Assembly: GCA_021904315.1 (NCBI GenBank)
Contig: CM038915.1
Span: 1,178,001-1,242,000 of the forward strand
Source of the DNA: Sphagnum magellanicum
Lineage: Eukaryota > Streptophyta > Sphagnopsida > Sphagnales > Sphagnaceae
Length of the DNA: 64,000 nt
Reading direction: 5' to 3'
Shown here: one piece after another, positions 58,380 through 64,000 of the stretch
How positions within the stretch are numbered: position 1 is the first letter of the stretch
Layout of the letters: the number at the start of each line of letters is the position of its first letter
Program-made: the position numbers and the translations under genes
The notes under the pieces: generated by a model
Seen by the model: the letters and a program-made list of their open reading frames with translations, nothing else
Told to the model about the DNA's origin: nothing
Databases searched by the model: none

Positions 58380-58960
58380 TCAAAGATGATTTTTCATGAT
58401 GATCCAAGCACTTGTGGCACCTAGTCCATTGCATTGTCATTGGTCAACTTGTTTTTTAAATACCTTGTTGGAACATAAACATTGTCCTCTTCCTACATAA
58501 GGTCATGAACATGAAGCATGTGAAATATTGGCCTATTCCTTATGGAAATTTCAATCATCTCATACATGTTTGCAATTGTAGTGTCTTAGCAAATTATATG
58601 TCACCTTTTCTATAAAATTCAAATCCTGGAGTGTTTTACTATGACCAATGCCTTGCATGTAATCATAAATATGTTTGAAGTCAGCATAGATGAAGCTTCA
58701 TTTGCCTCAACATGTCAACCCATTTTGTGAGTGAAATGAGTTTCCATCTTAATTAATAACTTCTACAATCCTATACCACTTCACTATTGTTGTTTCAAAC
58801 TAATCACGAAGATCCACCAATTCGAAGCTAACAACAAATCATGTTTTGCTTTGATCAATGATATGATTATGGCATGCTCCCATTTCCATTGTTTGGCTTT
58901 CCTAGATTGCGTCTCCAAGGATTACAAATGTTGTTTTTTTTTTTTTATAGATGAGTTTTT
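58380..58960 (-). pseudogene. Harbinger second ORF remnant (Myb/SANT-trihelix-like)
   Basis: On the minus strand the segment around 58920-58850 reads RKAKQWKWEHAIIISLIKAK, the start of a trihelix/SANT-like DNA-binding domain, and around 58700-58660 it reads DFKHIYDYMQGIGHS, the usual DFK.I.DY...G block. Several stops and frameshifts intervene. PIF/Harbinger elements typically carry such a second protein beside the transposase. The two ORFs here point toward each other. Confidence 0.5.
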
Positions 58961-59547
58961 TTTTTTTTTTTTTGTTTTCCTTTGACACTTAACCTCAAAT
59001 CTAAATGCATTAATTCTTGTACTTGCATAGACCTTGCTTTGTGGTTTTGACAAATTTCAAGAATTGACCAAATAATTGCGATCAAAGATTCATTGCAATT
59101 GAGGGTGTTGGGCTTATGGGCTATGTATTCATTTTGTTATGTGATTCCAACGTCCATTGCAATGCAAAATGTGAAATGCTAAATGTGGAGTACAAATTAT
59201 TGAATATAGAAACACAAACTGAGCACAAGGCAAGCTTGAAAGATGATGTGCAAAGTCAAGAAGAATTATGTGAAGCTCAAAGCCAAAGATTTAAACACGA
59301 ATGTAAGTCTGAGGAGGAGGAGAAAATTGATGTTACATAGCATGGAGTTATGTGGACAAATTTTGTAGTGACAAGGTAACATTTGCAAAACAATGTAAAA
59401 ATCTTAACATTCATTGTTAGTTACCATCAGGATGATTTTTTTTGAGTTGCATAGGATTTTTTATTAGTTATCATTTAAAGCATGAATGCACTAAAAATAA
59501 TAGACTTTATAATTTCGAGTAACCACAGAAATACCATGGCCAAAGCT
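58961..59547. other. Gene-free stretch
   Basis: T runs at 58936-58972. A 74-codon open frame at 59116-59340 ends in an acidic stretch (EEEEKIDVT) but shows no known domain; it could belong to the decayed transposon. Confidence 0.35.
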
Positions 59548-59825
59548 TAACTACAAGAGTATCACTGCAATTTTTTTCCCATGGTCTACCCTTTGCATTG
59601 ATTTTTTCACCTTATAATGTTTTGCACCCATAAACTCCCATGTTCCAAGTACCAAGGGGGAATGTAACATGCTAGGTAATATGTGTCAAGGGTCTTATAG
59701 CATGTTACATACCCCCTAACACGCATCATGTGCCCAAAACATGTCTAGGAATGCCAAGGTGAAAAAAAAATGAGGCAAAGGGTAGACTTGGGGGGGGGGA
59801 AATTACAGGAGTACTCTTGTAGTTA
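59548..59825. mobile_element. Long foldback element (MITE-like), about 278 bp
   Basis: Two arms of about 127 bp form a nearly complete inverted repeat around a 23-bp loop. From the outside in: TAACTACAAGAG pairs with CTCTTGTAGTTA; gtctaccctttgc pairs with gcaaagggtagac; ttttttcacctt pairs with aaggtgaaaaaa; GGGGGAATGTAACATGCTA pairs with TAGCATGTTACATACCCCC. Arms differ by small indels and substitutions. No coding capacity. The target duplication is not clear. Confidence 0.75.
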
Positions 59826-62800
59826 CTACATAAACAACTACAGGCAAATGTAATGTTAGGGGCCATTGTGCCTCCATGAGGTGCTTGTGAGGAATTTGGG
59901 CAAGCCTAAATTTCCAAACCAATGAAATGGATAGTGAAATTTGGGCAACTTGAAACTGACATAATCACTTGTTCCCAGCACATTCCATTATGTAATGGTT
60001 TTAATGTGGATTTGTAGAACGATCATTTGAATTTTGCAGAATGGTCTTGTAAATAATCAGTTTTCGCACCTGCCCAAGAGTCTCATAGACCACATGTGAA
60101 CCCTCCATTATGCCTTGCAAGGGAACTAAACAAGAGGTAGAAAAGGCCATAGGAAAACCATTAATTTCTCAGCTTGCAAACACAAAGTTTTTGAAAACTA
60201 GACCCTGCTTTCCTAGTCCAGATTCCAACAATATGGTGTGTACTGGTCTCCCATTTTGCAATTTCATCCCCAGTTTGGCTCACTTTGCAGATAGGCTCAA
60301 ACTGGGCATGAAATAGCAAACTTGTGGTAACTTTTTTAATAACTTTCTTCTTTAAGTTTCATGGAGCTTAAATGTTTTTCTTTCAAGATTGGGGTGCATG
60401 AAATTATTCCACATGCAAGAATCATGTACTCTAAATGTTTTCAGTTGTTCAAATGTTAAAGTCCATACTCTCCACTAATGTTGGCAAGTTCCTTAGGTTG
60501 TAATGTTAAACATGTAGGTTCACGTTCTTGTGACCTAGCCTCAAACCAACACCCTTATTATGGAACCAATGTGAATTGGATTGAGGAACTATTGTAGTAA
60601 ATGAATGGATTAAGCGTTAATTAAATTATTTGTGAAATTGTTAAAATTTGGAGGAATTTATTGCTCAAAATGTAAATTTTTTGAAAATTTGAGCTCCCTT
60701 TGTCAAGACTTGTGAGAAGCTAACAATGGAACTATGGCAATGCCTTTCACCATGTCAATTGTGAGCTTTGAACAAAAGCAAGTGGCATAGCCTATGATGT
60801 TATAAGAGCAAGAGCTTTGATTTTAAGGGGAAAAAATATGCCTCTATCTTGCATGTCTATGGTGCGACAAGAGGGGTCAAGTAGTTGTTGGCAATGGTGA
60901 CCAAGGGACATAATGAAGGATGCAAGTGCAATAACACAGCTTGATTTTGTGCGGTGGAAGTAGTTCTTCTAAAGAGAATTGTGAGAAAAATACACATGTA
61001 GACCCAAAAATGTGAAAAATAGCGTAAACTATGTCAAAATGCATTTTTTAATAAATAAATAATTTATTCAACACCTCAATGCCAAACCCATTTGTGTACT
61101 ACAATAATCTTTTGTTAGAGCTAGAATTGAAATTGAAAAATATGAGAAACAACTTTTGAACACAAGCTAAGATTCTTTAGGTAGGTACATTGGATCTCTT
61201 TCAAAGAGTTGACAAATAGGTAAAGTTTTGAAGTAAATGATTTGTTTTAATTGGTTGGAGAACATTGGAACTATACAATCCATAATTTTAATTTGTTATA
61301 AGCTTCATACTTATATAGATCTTTAGTCTTGGGGAGTGTGTAATGTGTACATGAAGCCAAATCTGATTTCTGAACTGGGCCTAATGGTTTTTTGAATTTG
61401 AAAAATGTGCAAAAATCAAAACTATAAGATTTAAAAATTTAAAAAACTAGGCTCAAACCAACACTAAGAGAACCTACCAAATTTTTTGCAATGTTGAAAA
61501 AAGGACTAGAGGTTCTCTTCAAAAGAAAGAAGCAACCAACAATGGTCCCCAGCCTTCAACCGGGGCACACTTGGGTGACCACATGCTTCCTATGTCATGT
61601 GATGGCATCCATCAAAAATCTTTTCAATACTTTTTCCCAGTGCGAGCCTCAAGAGGAACATTGCTGAATGAACCTGTTTGCTTGGCAGCTTTTTAGTGCA
61701 TAAATCCATGGAAAACAACTCAATGAATCTTACAAAGTGACAATAGGTTAACTCACTTTCAAAATTGAATATTAAATGGAAGCATCTCCAACCTCATCGA
61801 GTATGTTGGCCTCTACCAAAATAGCTTGCAAGCTCTTTCCCCATGATTAGCCATAAACATGAAACAATAGACAGTGTAAGTAGAGTGAGACACCCACTTT
61901 AATCCCATCAAATTGGCTGATCATTGTGATCACCCAATATAATTATTTTGTTTTGTTGACCTCTTTGGAGAGTCATATATCTTGTACATATGTAGAGTAT
62001 GCCCAGGTTCAGCCCTTTATCAGTATTCAACACATCCAGTGTGCACTGTTTAGTTGCTCCCCCATCCCCACCCATGAACCTGAAAAGATGGACTGTCAAA
62101 AGTGAGAGACTATTTAACTCTCACCACCTGGGCCAATCATTGTAGTTAGCCAATGAGAAACAATCATTTATTGCTGAGAAAGAGTCATTTCCTGATACTG
62201 GCGCTCTCCGAGCGTCCCTGGTAACATGTGCACTTTTGCCCAGCCCAATTAGTTTCAGACTGGTTTTCTGCACTTGCTTCTACATGATACTTCAAGAATT
62301 GATTTGCCATTTTCATTTGTTGCTCGTGCATGAAAACAGAACAATTATTTTTGCGTGTAGCTTGCAATAAGATTTGGGCCTTTCATTTTTCATGATTTTT
62401 TTTCTTAATTTGAAATCTCCATCAAAATCAATGGATGTTCTAACTAACTTCCTCAGTAGTATCATCCAGTAGGTCTAAGATTTGGGTGAACAACATGATT
62501 ATCCATGGGCAATGGCAAGTACACAAACTCTTGGGCTTTTTGTAAGATAGGTAGTCCAAAGGAAGTAACATGGTTTGACTTTAGCTAAAGTGTTTGTGAC
62601 TAAGAACCTCTCCTTTACACCATATTCACTATTTCTTTTTTTTAGTGGTGGTTTATATAATGAGGTAGAATCAACAAGTCTTTGGCTGAACGCCCACCCC
62701 ATTATTATTATTTTTCAAGCTGATGTATTTTGTGTTGAAAGTTGCTATGGGATCCTTAGTTCAACCACAAACCTCAAGTGGAATACTTTTCATTGGATAT

Positions 62801-64000
62801 TTGTTCATCCAGAAAGTTTTAAAATTTTATGGGTACTTTGTTATTACTAAGAAACTTGTCATAACCAAAATTGGTAATAAGAACGAGACAATATCATAAT
62901 ACCAAAATAGGCATGCCTCATAAAGGATGGTATGATGCAAATGAAAATTTCTACAAACTTCTTAGCTAAAAAATTTGTTATTTTAAAAACTTACAAGTGT
63001 AAACTTGATGATAAAGAATTCCTTGAAAGGGACCTTTATTTTGGCATCATAATAAACAAATTCATTCAATCATGCACCTACATTCAATGGGTAAAATCAA
63101 AACCGTATAAATAAACAAAAATTCACAAACACACTAAAAAATAGTTGATACAAGATGAAACTAAGACACACTATCTCCCATAACTAAAACATGCAATCAA
63201 GCCTTGCATAGTTAGATGAATGTAGAAAGATGTGATATAATCTTGTGAAATGTCCCATGTCGCCAATATTGGAAAAAAACATGTTAGACAATTTTGAGTT
63301 TATTTGGAGGTCACAATATAGAGTGCAATCTTATCTCCACCAAGATGCGAGCATTTCAAAAAGTGAAACACCCCGCTCCTCCACCAACAGTGGAGTCTGC
63401 AATTCTTGTCATTCTTATGATACAAAAGAGTACAAGAATTTGTTACAAGCTACATCATATTTATGATTGGCACTGCAAGGACCAGCTTTGTCTTTGGCTA
63501 GACTTAGATATATATGTTCACTAGAGCCACTGCATGTAGCAATTGTACTGATCTCCATCATCTTCATGCTACCAATGCAATATGCATCCCACTCCAAGAG
63601 CTGTGCTGAACACACCTGGAGCAACCACAAAACAACACATACATGGAGAGGAACAGGGTTAAGTGGTGGAGAGTGGGTGTATCTTTTGTTTGTTTGTTTG
63701 TTTGTTGCATGACAATAGGTGTGGTTGTGTGTGCGTGGCGAGCAAAGAGTCCACAAGCTTTTTGAATACCATAATTTATAGTCTCGAGGATATGGGTACG
63801 ACAACATCTTTAATTTGTTGCCATCAAAAACCCTTAATCACTCCTTTTCTGAATATTATACTTACCCATTGTTGTGGCTAAGTATACTTTTCAATAGCTT
63901 GTGAAACAATATTAAAGTTATCCGTAAACGAACCTTGTCTTTAGGCTCTAGTTTGATCCTCTATTGCCTGTTTCATCCCCAGTAAATATAGTCTTCAATA
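59826..64000. other. Gene-free stretch to the window end
   Basis: No recognised gene. A minus-strand frame at 63415-63807 (130 codons) is the longest; it overlaps + strand frames of 81, 76 and 73 codons and has no domain I recognise, so it is left uncalled. A (TTTG)n run lies at 63686-63706. A gene lying mostly beyond 64000 could begin here, but nothing shows it. Confidence 0.35.

Noticed and set aside
63415-63807. 130-codon minus-strand ORF near the window end
   Set aside because: No recognised domain, overlapped by three + strand frames, and no splice context.

Overview
The window looks like nuclear DNA of a land plant. It is AT-rich and gene-poor: two spliced genes in 64 kb, with GT-AG introns, and the rest filled with decayed transposons, foldback elements and simple repeats. 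One gene encodes a plant-type leucine-rich-repeat receptor kinase. The low gene density and high transposon load would suit a fern or another non-seed plant with a large genome, but nothing in the sequence fixes the species.

Layout. 0-5 kb: a decayed Ty1/copia element whose left LTR is split by a second, unrelated LTR-like repeat. 5-13 kb: diffuse repeats, two possible tRNA-derived SINE fragments, and a 100-bp direct duplication just upstream of the first gene. 13.0-22.1 kb (+): an 18-exon LRR receptor-like kinase that reads as intact (912 residues from the first ATG). 22.2-33.5 kb: a CACTA-type foldback MITE, (TACC/GGTA)n tracts, two degenerate minisatellites and long AT-rich stretches. 33.6-39.7 kb (-): a 9-exon gene, 1098 residues, with a long low-complexity N-terminal half and a C-terminal PRUNE-like DHH/DHHA2 domain. 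Its upstream region to about 41.5 kb is rich in simple repeats. 41.5-64 kb: a recurring repeat family of about 340 bp (five copies, one interrupted by a TIR element), a second copy of the LTR-like repeat, a decayed PIF/Harbinger transposon with two opposed ORF remnants, and a long foldback element.

The two genes are far apart and on opposite strands, and nothing suggests they work together. The most interesting points are: (1) the PRUNE-like protein appears to have lost the DxDS and DHH metal-binding motifs while keeping the surrounding fold, so it may be a pseudo-phosphoesterase; (2) the receptor kinase joins an ectodomain that resembles LRR-VIII-1 (HPCA1 type) to a kinase closer to LRR-VIII-2/DLSV; (3) several nested transposons can be ordered in time. 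Exon structures were derived by hand from splice sites and reading phase, and every family assignment is from memory of motifs, not from a search.
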